This document shows positions 44,233 through 50,924 of a stretch of 64,000 bases of DNA, piece after piece (the first letter of the stretch is position 1; every line of letters begins with the position of its first letter). Source of the DNA: an uncultured Kordiimonas sp. (GTDB lineage Bacteria; Pseudomonadota; Alphaproteobacteria; Sphingomonadales; Kordiimonadaceae). The notes under the pieces are model-generated. The model did no database searches. It saw only the letters and a list, made by a program, of their open reading frames with translations, and was not told the DNA's origin. The position numbers and the translations under genes were made by a program. The stretch lies in the NCBI GenBank assembly GCA_947503575.1, contig CANNDZ010000003.1, positions 95,100-159,099 of the forward strand, read 5' to 3'.

Positions 44233-44715
44233 ATGATTGGTACATCCTTCTTGATGGCGGCTTTGTATCTGCAGGATATGCCACCAACACCGCCAGGCGA
44301 AGAGCCGGTGAAGCCTTATGTGATATCAAATGAAAACGCAGGCGCGGCGCCATTTCCTGACGACAAACTTTACAAAAAGTTCGGCGAGTCAGCAGGCATA
44401 AGCCGGATTACGGACGACCTTGTTCAGCGCTTAACAACGGATACCCGCGTGAAGAATATCTTTCGGGCAAGCGACCTGGTTCGGTTGCGCCGCACCCTTA
44501 AGGAACAGTTCTGTTATCTGCTTGGTGGACCGTGCAATTACACCGGCATGACAATGGCGGCATCCCACAAAGACCACGGTATCACCATGCGGGAATATCT
44601 GATCCTTGTGGAATTGCTGCAGATATCCATGGAAAAAGAAGGCATCGCCTTTACGGCGCAAAACAAGCTTCTTGCCAAGCTTGCGCCGATGTACCGCGAG
44701 ATTGTCCGTCGATAA
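44233..44715 (+). CDS. Group 1 truncated-hemoglobin-like protein, probably exported
   Basis: This 160-residue protein has a short hydrophobic N-terminus (MIGTSFLMAALYLQ) and a Pro-rich linker. A 2-over-2 globin domain begins at LYKKFGESAGISRITDDLVQRL. The probable heme-proximal His is in MAASHKDHGITMREY, and GGPCNYTG forms the preceding loop. Heme proteins of this group bind O2 or NO. The N-terminus suggests it is exported or membrane-anchored, unusual for globins, but no clear cleavage site is visible. It overlaps translationally with DUF3034 (TAACATG junction), pointing to one functional unit with that protein and the divergent cupredoxin. Confidence 0.78.
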   Translation: MIGTSFLMAALYLQDMPPTPPGEEPVKPYVISNENAGAAPFPDDKLYKKFGESAGISRITDDLVQRLTTDTRVKNIFRASDLVRLRRTLKEQFCYLLGGPCNYTGMTMAASHKDHGITMREYLILVELLQISMEKEGIAFTAQNKLLAKLAPMYREIVRR

Positions 44716-44732
44716 CCAGCCGCACCTTGTGG

Positions 44733-45149
44733 TTATTCAACCGTTGCCATGCATTCGATTTCAACACGCGCACCGATGGCAAGGCCAGAGGCCCCAAACG
44801 CACTGCGCGCCGGGTACGGTGCGGTGAAAAACGTGCGGTAGACCTCGTTCATCGCGGCCCATTCATCAATATCGGCCAGCATCACCAGGCATTTCACAAC
44901 ATTGTTCATGTCCGAGCCATTCGCCTGCAATGTCGCCCGAATATTGGTCAGCGCCTGATGGGTTTCGGGGCCAATGCCGCCGGGTGCCAGCTTGCCGGTT
45001 GCCCGGTCAACGCCCAGTTCGCCAGCCAAATACAGCATATTGTCAATGCGCCGGGCCTTTGAAAAGGGAGGGCCATCTTGGGCAATAGCGCTGCTCGCCA
45101 AAAAACTGGCTGAAACCAAAAAACAGACTGTTGCGGCAATAACCTTCAT
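44733..45149 (-). CDS. Exported RidA-family protein
   Basis: This 138-residue RidA/YjgF-family protein has a clear signal peptide (residues 1-24, ending AIAQ), so it acts in the periplasm. The family core is intact: LYLAGELGVDRATGKL, GIGPETHQALTNIRATLQANGSDMNNVVKCLVML and the active-site arginine and end in PARSAFGASGLAIGARVEIECMA. Cytoplasmic RidA deaminates reactive enamines; periplasmic forms are uncharacterised. A decayed partial copy lies 2.1 kb away, on the other side of the cupredoxin-DUF3034-globin cluster. Confidence 0.88.
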   Translation of the reverse strand: MKVIAATVCFLVSASFLASSAIAQDGPPFSKARRIDNMLYLAGELGVDRATGKLAPGGIGPETHQALTNIRATLQANGSDMNNVVKCLVMLADIDEWAAMNEVYRTFFTAPYPARSAFGASGLAIGARVEIECMATVE

Positions 45150-45344
45150 TTGAAACCTCCCATGGCGGTAAATTAAGCTGTGATGATAGTGCTTTGATCG
45201 GCTTGAATGTCAAGAAAATCAGGGGATATGGCCATACAAACCTTACAGAAGGCGGAGCTGTAAAAATCCTGATATGATTTGCTGGACTATTCCAGGCTCC
45301 CCCCTACATCACACTCGAAATATCAGTTGATTTTGGAGAGAGTA

Positions 45345-46544
45345 ATGGAACTCAGCCTCACAGAAGCACAAGCATCCTTCCGCGACGACGTGGTAACGTT
45401 TCTGAGTGAAAGCTTGCCCGAGGATATCAAGGAAACCCAGAAGTCTGGCGGGCACCTGACTAAAGACCAGCATCAGCGCTGGCACAAAATTCTGGGCGAC
45501 AAGGGGTGGTCAACACCTTTGTGGCCTAAAGAGCATGGCGGTACTGGCTGGAGCCCTGTGGAATATGCCATCTGGGACGAAGAATGTTACCGTATGGGCG
45601 CGCCGCGGGTATTGCCGTTCAGCGTTTCCATGCTTGGCCCGGTCCTGATCAATTTTGGTAACGACGAGCAGCGGGAACGCTTCCTTCCTGGTATCCGGTC
45701 TGGCGAAGACTGGTGGGCCCAGGGCTTTTCCGAGCCGGGCGCGGGGTCTGACCTTGCCAGCCTGAAAACCATGGCTGTGCGGGACGGAGATCATTATATC
45801 GTTAATGGTCAAAAAACCTGGACAACCCTTGGTCAACACGGCGACTGGATTTTCTGTCTTGTGCGCACGGATGCAAGTGCCGCAAAACCGCAAACCGGTA
45901 TTTCCTTCATTCTGATTGATATGCGCTCACCCGGTGTAGAAGTGCGCCCGATCATCACGCTTGATGGGTCGCATGAGGTGAACGAAGTGTGGTTTACCGA
46001 CGTGAAAGTGCCTGCAGAAAACCTTGTGGGGCAGGAAAACATGGGCTGGACCTATGCCAAGTTCCTGTTGCAAAACGAACGCATCGGCATTGCCGGTATT
46101 GGCCAGTCAAAAGAACAACTTGTTAGCCTGAAACGCCTGGCTGCCGCTGAAAAGAAAAATGGCAAGCCGTTGGTGGAAGACGGGAGTTTCCGGTCAAAAC
46201 TGTCTGAAGTCGAGATTGAGCTGCGCGCGCTGGATCTGACCAACAAACGCATGCTGGTGGAAACAGAGCGCGGGATGGATCCGGGCCCCGTTTCTTCCAT
46301 GTTGAAAATACGCGGTAGTGAGGTGGCTCAGCGCCTGTATGAGCTGAAGATGGAAGCATCTGGTCTTTATGCCCTGCCCTTCCAACCGGAAGCGGGCGAT
46401 CCGGGCTGGAATGATGAGCTTGCTGGCACGCTGGCTCAGGCCCGGTCTGCACCGCACTACCTCAACACCCGCAAAATCAGCATCTTTGGGGGCTCCAACG
46501 AAATCCAGCGCGGTATCATTTCCAAAATGATGCTTGGCTTCTAG
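45345..46544 (+). CDS. Acyl-CoA dehydrogenase, subunit 1 of a probable pair
   Basis: This 399-residue acyl-CoA dehydrogenase family protein has flavin-site segments QGFSEPGAGSDLASL and TWTTLGQHGDWIFCLVRT. The C-terminus is KISIFGGSNEIQRGIISKMMLG. The usual YEGT-type catalytic Glu position reads FGGS, as in heteromeric (alpha2-beta2) acyl-CoA dehydrogenases. The second gene follows after 22 bases, and both subunits probably share the FAD and active site. The ATG at 45345 has GGAGAGAG just upstream. Similar pairs act on steroid or branched side chains, but the substrate here is inferred only. Confidence 0.9.
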   Translation: MELSLTEAQASFRDDVVTFLSESLPEDIKETQKSGGHLTKDQHQRWHKILGDKGWSTPLWPKEHGGTGWSPVEYAIWDEECYRMGAPRVLPFSVSMLGPVLINFGNDEQRERFLPGIRSGEDWWAQGFSEPGAGSDLASLKTMAVRDGDHYIVNGQKTWTTLGQHGDWIFCLVRTDASAAKPQTGISFILIDMRSPGVEVRPIITLDGSHEVNEVWFTDVKVPAENLVGQENMGWTYAKFLLQNERIGIAGIGQSKEQLVSLKRLAAAEKKNGKPLVEDGSFRSKLSEVEIELRALDLTNKRMLVETERGMDPGPVSSMLKIRGSEVAQRLYELKMEASGLYALPFQPEAGDPGWNDELAGTLAQARSAPHYLNTRKISIFGGSNEIQRGIISKMMLGF

Positions 46545-46566
46545 TGACGACAAACGAGATAAAACA

Positions 46567-47673
46567 ATGAATTTTGATTATTCAGAAGAACAAAAAATGC
46601 TGGTGCAGTCGCTGGAGCGCACACTGGCGAAATCGTATGATTTTGAAACCTACCGTGGGCAGTTGGCGGAAAAAGCGAGCCATGACCCCGCATTGTGGGC
46701 CAGCCTGGCCGAACTGGGCATTATGGCAATGCCATTGCCGGAAGCCGCAGGCGGTTTTGACGGCGATCACACAGATATTGCACTGATTTCTACTGAGTTG
46801 GGCCGTCGCCTAGTGCCGGAACCTTATGTCAGCAATGTGGTTGTTGCCGCCTATATTCTAAATGCTGTTGGCGGCGACTCTGCGGCAGATGATCTGGCGG
46901 CCATCGGTGTTGGCGAAAAACGCTTCGCGGCAGCATTTTATGAGCCCGGCGAAAGGCATAATCCGCTGGCGATGAATACCAAAGCGGAAAAATCCGGCGA
47001 TGGCTGGACGTTGAATGGTCACAAAGCAGTTGTGCTGGGCGCGGATACGGCAGGAGCATTTATCGTGTCTGCCGACGCGGGCGGCGCGACCCTGTTTCTG
47101 GTGCCTGCCGACGCAGACGGTGTGACGGTACGCACGTATCAACTGCTGGATGGTCGGGGTGCAGCCGATATTATTTTTGACAATGTGACGCTGGATGCAA
47201 GCGCCCTGTTGGGAGAGGCGGGTTCAGCAGAAGACATTATCCTGGCAGCCGTTGATCGCGGCGCTGCGGCGCTTGTTGCAGACTCGCTTGGCGCCATTGA
47301 AGAAGTGATTGAAATGACCAAAGACTATTTGCGGACACGCACCCAGTTTGGTCGTCCAATTGGTTCGTTTCAGGTACTTGCACATCGTATGGTTGATTTG
47401 CTGATTGACTATGAGCAAGCCAAATCAATGTCCATGGAGGCGTCGGTCGAGGCAACCAATGACGATAGCGCGGCGCGCAAAAAAGCAATTTCAGCAGCGA
47501 AAGCGAAAGTCGGTGCCGTTAGCAGAAAGTTTGGCAAGGACTCGATCCAGATGCATGGCGGCATCGGTATGACAGACGAATATGCCCTTGGGGCCTATGT
47601 CAAACGGCTGCTGGTGAACGAAACGCTGTTTGGCGATACAGACTATCATCTGGAGCGGTTCGGCGCCCTCTAG
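46567..47673 (+). CDS. Acyl-CoA dehydrogenase, subunit 2 of a probable pair
   Basis: This 368-residue acyl-CoA dehydrogenase family protein has a degenerate flavin region: AAFYEPGERHNPLAMNTKAEKSGDGW lacks the usual GSD motif. The middle part (TKDYLRTRTQFGRPIGSFQVLAHRMVDL) is well kept. It ends in LFGDTDYHLERFGAL, the signature of the smaller or partner subunit in paired enzymes. It follows the first subunit by 22 bases with a weak ribosome site, suggesting coupling. A strong terminator closes the operon. Confidence 0.88.
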   Translation: MNFDYSEEQKMLVQSLERTLAKSYDFETYRGQLAEKASHDPALWASLAELGIMAMPLPEAAGGFDGDHTDIALISTELGRRLVPEPYVSNVVVAAYILNAVGGDSAADDLAAIGVGEKRFAAAFYEPGERHNPLAMNTKAEKSGDGWTLNGHKAVVLGADTAGAFIVSADAGGATLFLVPADADGVTVRTYQLLDGRGAADIIFDNVTLDASALLGEAGSAEDIILAAVDRGAAALVADSLGAIEEVIEMTKDYLRTRTQFGRPIGSFQVLAHRMVDLLIDYEQAKSMSMEASVEATNDDSAARKKAISAAKAKVGAVSRKFGKDSIQMHGGIGMTDEYALGAYVKRLLVNETLFGDTDYHLERFGAL

Positions 47674-47701
47674 CGCTTTGATAGCGTTATCCAAAATGAT
47701 T

Positions 47702-47730
47702 AAAGCCGGGCGTTAGAGCCCGGCTTTTTT
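47702..47730 (+). terminator. Rho-independent terminator
   Basis: GCCGGGC (47705-47711) pairs with GCCCGGC (47718-47724) across GTTAGA, followed by six T; three A upstream extend the stem. It ends the acyl-CoA dehydrogenase pair and faces the convergent lipoprotein gene. Confidence 0.93.
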
Positions 47731-47760
47731 ATGCGTGACTTTCGCGGAAAGTGGCTGACC

Positions 47761-48357
47761 TCAACGGCCTGATGAACGCCTGATGCTTGCAGCGCGCATT
47801 TCAGCTAAAGCTTGATGGTTGCCGATGTCTTCCCAGTGGCGCTGGCCCGCTACCTCGCGCAAATGCCATTCATAGGGGAAATAATCCCAGCGGCCGCAGC
47901 GCTTATACCTGATATCGCACACGATTGTACCAGACGTTGTTTCGATGGTCAGGACAGCATGATACTGTGCTTGTTCCGTGTAGGCCGTCGCCATCAGAAA
48001 CGCACCGCCGTACTGTGGCAAATGCTCGCGCAGCTTTTTCCGCAGCGTTAAAGCGAAATCTTCACAGTCCCCTGCACTTGGTGTGCTGACAGTCTGCCAC
48101 AGATCGCCGTCTTCCGCGGTTGGAATGACTAGGCTGTGAACTTCCAGCATCAAATCCGTCAGCAGGCCACGAGTTTGCTCATTCAAGGGCAGGATGCACT
48201 CTTCTGGTGCGCGGGCGCACAGGTCTTGAAAAGCTGTTGGCGCAGGTACGGCAACACCCGCTGGCATGGATATGTCAGGCGCAAGCGTTTTGCATGCAGC
48301 AAGCGACGTAACAAGAATGAAGGCGGTAAAAATGTTTTTGGCAAAGGTAGCAGTCAC
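47761..48357 (-). CDS. LapG-like transglutaminase-type cysteine peptidase, lipoprotein
   Basis: This 198-residue protein is of the bacterial transglutaminase-like cysteine peptidase family (DUF920). The triad is Cys98 (GDCEDFALTLRKKL), His133 (QYHAVLTI) and Asp148 (VCDIRYKRC). LapG-type members cut surface adhesins in the periplasm under c-di-GMP control. Here a lipobox (VTSLAAC, Cys22) predicts a membrane-anchored lipoprotein, unlike soluble LapG. Several extra Cys residues are present. The start is GTG at 48357 with GGAGA five bases upstream; the longer ORF lacks a signal sequence at its start. No lapD or adhesin gene is adjacent. Confidence 0.82.
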   Translation of the reverse strand: MTATFAKNIFTAFILVTSLAACKTLAPDISMPAGVAVPAPTAFQDLCARAPEECILPLNEQTRGLLTDLMLEVHSLVIPTAEDGDLWQTVSTPSAGDCEDFALTLRKKLREHLPQYGGAFLMATAYTEQAQYHAVLTIETTSGTIVCDIRYKRCGRWDYFPYEWHLREVAGQRHWEDIGNHQALAEMRAASIRRSSGR

Positions 48358-48453
48358 GGTCGTCTCCAATACGAAATTCAAACAAACACATCGCCTGATG
48401 GTCTTTTTTGCCTGAACGCCTGAAACCAATTGCCTGAGGTTTTCGTGCGATTC

Positions 48454-48478
48454 GGAACGATATTGCGCAGCGCCAGTT
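48454..48478 (+). promoter_or_regulatory. Possible general-stress (EcfG-type) promoter
   Basis: GGAAC (48454-48458) is followed after 17 bases by GTT, matching the GGAAC-N16/17-cGTT pattern of alphaproteobacterial general-stress sigma factors. The base before GTT is A rather than C. It overlaps the CtrA-type box and points toward DUF6134. It could be chance. Confidence 0.3.
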
Positions 48479-48491
48479 AACAAGATTTTAA
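48477..48491. promoter_or_regulatory. CtrA-type box, TTAA-N7-TTAA
   Basis: TTAACAAGATTTTAA is a perfect consensus match in the divergent region between the LapG-like lipoprotein gene and DUF6134. Its first 10 bases are the same as those of the box at 41138-41152. It could act on either gene. Confidence 0.55.
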
Positions 48492-48572
48492 CGCGAAATT
48501 TTGCAACTAATTCCTGTATTTTTTATTTAAAAACAATCAACTAGTTTAAGCTAAATTCATATAAAATGAGAG

Positions 48573-48602
48573 TGATCTACTGTCCGCAATACGCCGTAAC
48601 AA
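48573..48602 (+). promoter_or_regulatory. RpoE/ChrR-type ECF promoter of DUF6134-SDR
   Basis: TGATCT (48573-48578), 18 bases, then TAACAA (48597-48602). This differs at one base in the -35 from the two promoters at the sigma/chrR locus (TGATCC). It lies 77 bases before the DUF6134 start and ties this pair to the same regulon. Confidence 0.6.
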
Positions 48603-48679
48603 AACATGAAAGAAAGATTGAAAATAATTCAATCCAGTTAAACGACAGATACGTAAGATAACTCGTGAGGAGAGCCTTA

Positions 48680-49426
48680 ATGGTGAATAAAACGCTTGTT
48701 ACACTCGCTTCCCTGGCATTTATAACAAGCTCATCAGTCAGTGCCGACGGTCTTCATTCCTCGCTGTCATTTCCTCAATGCACTGACATAGGGCTCTCCT
48801 CCAATTCCTCTGATTACCAGGATTTTGAATACGAAGTGCTGCGTAAAGGCAGCAAAATCGGTACTCATACAATCAGCTTTGATAAAACCGATGAGGGCCT
48901 GAGAGTGACCGCAGAGACCAAAATGAAGGTCAAGCTGCTATTCGTTACCGTGTTCAAATATGAATATGTGTCAGAAGAATTATGGTGCGGTGATGATCTG
49001 TTAAAAGTTGAAACCCGAGTTAACGACAACGGCGAGAAATTACACACATTGGCAGTAAACGAAGGGGGCCGCTTCATCGCCTCCACCGAAAATAAAAGTT
49101 ACGAGCTGCCGAGCGATTTTTACCCTACCAATCATTGGAACCAAGGGGTCGTTGGCACAAACAAAGTGTTCAACACCATTACTGGCGAAATTGACAGCGT
49201 CGCGTACCAGCGCGCTGGCGAAATGGTTGTGGAAACGAAACTGGGCGAAAAACCGGTGACGAAATTTGCCGTTCAAGGCGATCTGGAAATTAATAGTTTC
49301 TATGACAAAGCGGGTAACTGGAGCGGCATGGCATTTGAGCATCCAGATGGATCACAAATCGAATTTCGCTGTGTGAAATGTGGTTTACCACAAACCATTA
49401 CAGCCGGAACGCCGACAGCATCATGA
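48680..49426 (+). CDS. DUF6134 family exported protein
   Basis: This 248-residue protein has a signal peptide (residues 1-22, ending SVSA). Its beta-rich body matches DUF6134: FEYEVLRKGSKIGTHTISF, KVKLLFVTVFKYEYVSEELWCGDDLLKVETRVNDNGE. No activity is known; the fold resembles periplasmic lipid- or steroid-binding domains by pattern only. The ATG at 48680 has GAGGAG eight bases upstream. Its TGA overlaps the ATG of the SDR gene as ATGA, so they are translationally coupled. An ECF-type promoter lies upstream. Confidence 0.75.
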   Translation: MVNKTLVTLASLAFITSSSVSADGLHSSLSFPQCTDIGLSSNSSDYQDFEYEVLRKGSKIGTHTISFDKTDEGLRVTAETKMKVKLLFVTVFKYEYVSEELWCGDDLLKVETRVNDNGEKLHTLAVNEGGRFIASTENKSYELPSDFYPTNHWNQGVVGTNKVFNTITGEIDSVAYQRAGEMVVETKLGEKPVTKFAVQGDLEINSFYDKAGNWSGMAFEHPDGSQIEFRCVKCGLPQTITAGTPTAS

Positions 49427-50169
49427 TTATTTGGATAACGGGAGCCAGTACCGGTATTGGCCGGGAATTGGCACGCCAGTATGCTGAAGCTGGACACGCT
49501 GTTTTTGCTACCGCCCGCAGCGAAGACAACCTAGCATCTTTAGTGGATGAATGCGCACCCTACAGCGGAAGTGTTATAGCACTGGCCGGTGATGTGTGTG
49601 ACGCAGACCGCATGTCTGCCATTTTTCAACAAATATGTGACGATAAAGGTGTACCAGACCTTGTGGTTCTGAACGCCGGTACGCACAAGCCAACCAACGC
49701 GACTTCTTTTGTGCTTGAAGACCATATCCGTTTGCTCGACATCAACTTTAATGGTGTGCTGAAAGGCATGAACGCCTGCCTGCCCATGTTCCTGGAACGG
49801 GGGTCAGGTCAGCTGGCGGTTGTTGCGTCTGTGGCAGGATTTAGAGGGTTGCCGCGCGCGGGTGCTTACGGCGCCTCCAAGGCGGCGCTTATCAACCTAT
49901 GTGAAAGCATGCAGCCTGAATTGAAGGCCAAAGGTGTTGACCTTCGGTTGGTGTGCCCCGGGTTTGTGAAAACACCGCTGACTGACTTGAACGAATTCCC
50001 AATGCCGTTTTTGATGCCGGTTGATAAGGCGGTAAAGGCCATGATCCGCGGCTTGGGGAGCAGTAAGTTTCAGATCATCTTCCCCTGGCGCATGGGGGTT
50101 GCGATGAAGCTGCTGCGCATGATGCCGAACCGTCTGTTTTTGGCTATCGCGAGCAAAATTTCCGGTTGA
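49423..50169 (+). CDS. SDR family oxidoreductase
   Basis: This 248-residue short-chain dehydrogenase starts directly with IWITGASTGIGRELARQYAEAG (cofactor site) and has VLNAGTHK for the NAG motif, Ser in VVASVAGFRG, Y-x3-K in GAYGASKAAL, and PGFVKTPLTD. The C-terminal tail is basic and hydrophobic (RMMPNRLFLAIASKISG), suggesting membrane association and a lipid substrate. It overlaps DUF6134 by four bases (ATGA) and is probably part of the ECF sigma regulon through that promoter. Confidence 0.88.
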   Translation: MIIWITGASTGIGRELARQYAEAGHAVFATARSEDNLASLVDECAPYSGSVIALAGDVCDADRMSAIFQQICDDKGVPDLVVLNAGTHKPTNATSFVLEDHIRLLDINFNGVLKGMNACLPMFLERGSGQLAVVASVAGFRGLPRAGAYGASKAALINLCESMQPELKAKGVDLRLVCPGFVKTPLTDLNEFPMPFLMPVDKAVKAMIRGLGSSKFQIIFPWRMGVAMKLLRMMPNRLFLAIASKISG

Positions 50170-50225
50170 ACTGTGCCTTGATGCACAAGCTTTAACTTAT
50201 CTACATTTGCACCTTAACCAGTCAC

Positions 50226-50253
50226 AAAAAAGCCGCCTTGCAAGGCGGCTTTT
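50226..50253. terminator. Bidirectional rho-independent terminator
   Basis: GCCGCCTT (50232-50239) pairs with AAGGCGGC (50242-50249) across two bases. A-rich sequence precedes it and T-rich sequence follows, so it can stop both the SDR operon and the convergent DUF3833 operon. Confidence 0.9.
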
Positions 50254-50277
50254 AGTGCTCTTAGATTACTGCGTTGC

Positions 50278-50910
50278 TTACCGTTCGGCAGCTTCACGGA
50301 TCACGTCTGACAGTGTTTCTATGCTACCCGCTTCGTTGGCAGGATCTTCAAACGATACCGGCTTAACAGCCTTCGCCTCATCTTTGGTAAAGGAAATGAA
50401 CACCGTCCCGATTTTGAAGCCCCAGCGCTTGATCGTCGCTTTGTTCAATAGAACACCGTCTTTTTGCAGGAACATCCAATCATCAAAGTGGACCTTCCAG
50501 GTTTTCCCGTCACCAACATCCAGGTTGAAATCATAGCGCCAGTTGAAGGCGTTACCATTGGTTTCGCCACTTGCAACACCAATAACATTGTCTGTTGATC
50601 CTTCGTAGGTATTCGGACCTGTTTTTTCCACTGTCCAAACACGCTGTTCGGTATCGCCATTTGCGTACAGGAAGTCTTCTTCCAGAATAAGCGTCTTACC
50701 ATCCCATTTACCCTGGATATCTACCCAGAATTGGGTTCGCACGTTGCCAAACCGATCTTCAAACAGACCCCAGGCTTTTGATGAGCCTTCAAAATAGTCT
50801 TCAAGTTGAAGCGTCGGTGTCGTTGAATTGAAATCTTGCAGTTTCATGGTTGTTCCACATGCACTTAAAAAAAACAGTCCGGTTAAGGCCAAGGCCACAC
50901 GAGAGAACAT
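50278..50910 (-). CDS. DUF3833 family lipoprotein
   Basis: This 210-residue protein has a lipobox (LFFLSAC, Cys18) for outer- or inner-membrane anchoring. The rest matches DUF3833: LEDYFEGSSKAWGLFEDRFGNVRTQFWVDIQGKWDG, LEEDFLYANGDTEQRVWTV, VHFDDWMFLQKDGVLLNKATI. The function is unknown. The lipocalin-like pattern of strands may bind a lipid. It is the last gene of the five-gene operon with cyclopropane synthase, 14 bases after the MFS gene. Confidence 0.85.
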   Translation of the reverse strand: MFSRVALALTGLFFLSACGTTMKLQDFNSTTPTLQLEDYFEGSSKAWGLFEDRFGNVRTQFWVDIQGKWDGKTLILEEDFLYANGDTEQRVWTVEKTGPNTYEGSTDNVIGVASGETNGNAFNWRYDFNLDVGDGKTWKVHFDDWMFLQKDGVLLNKATIKRWGFKIGTVFISFTKDEAKAVKPVSFEDPANEAGSIETLSDVIREAAER

Positions 50911-50924
50911 ACATTCTCTCCTTT

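Noticed and set aside
42429..45149. The two RidA copies as ends of a composite transposon
   Set aside because: The copies are not mobile elements, no transposase or target-site duplication is visible, and one copy is only partial; a simple duplication or rearrangement explains them.
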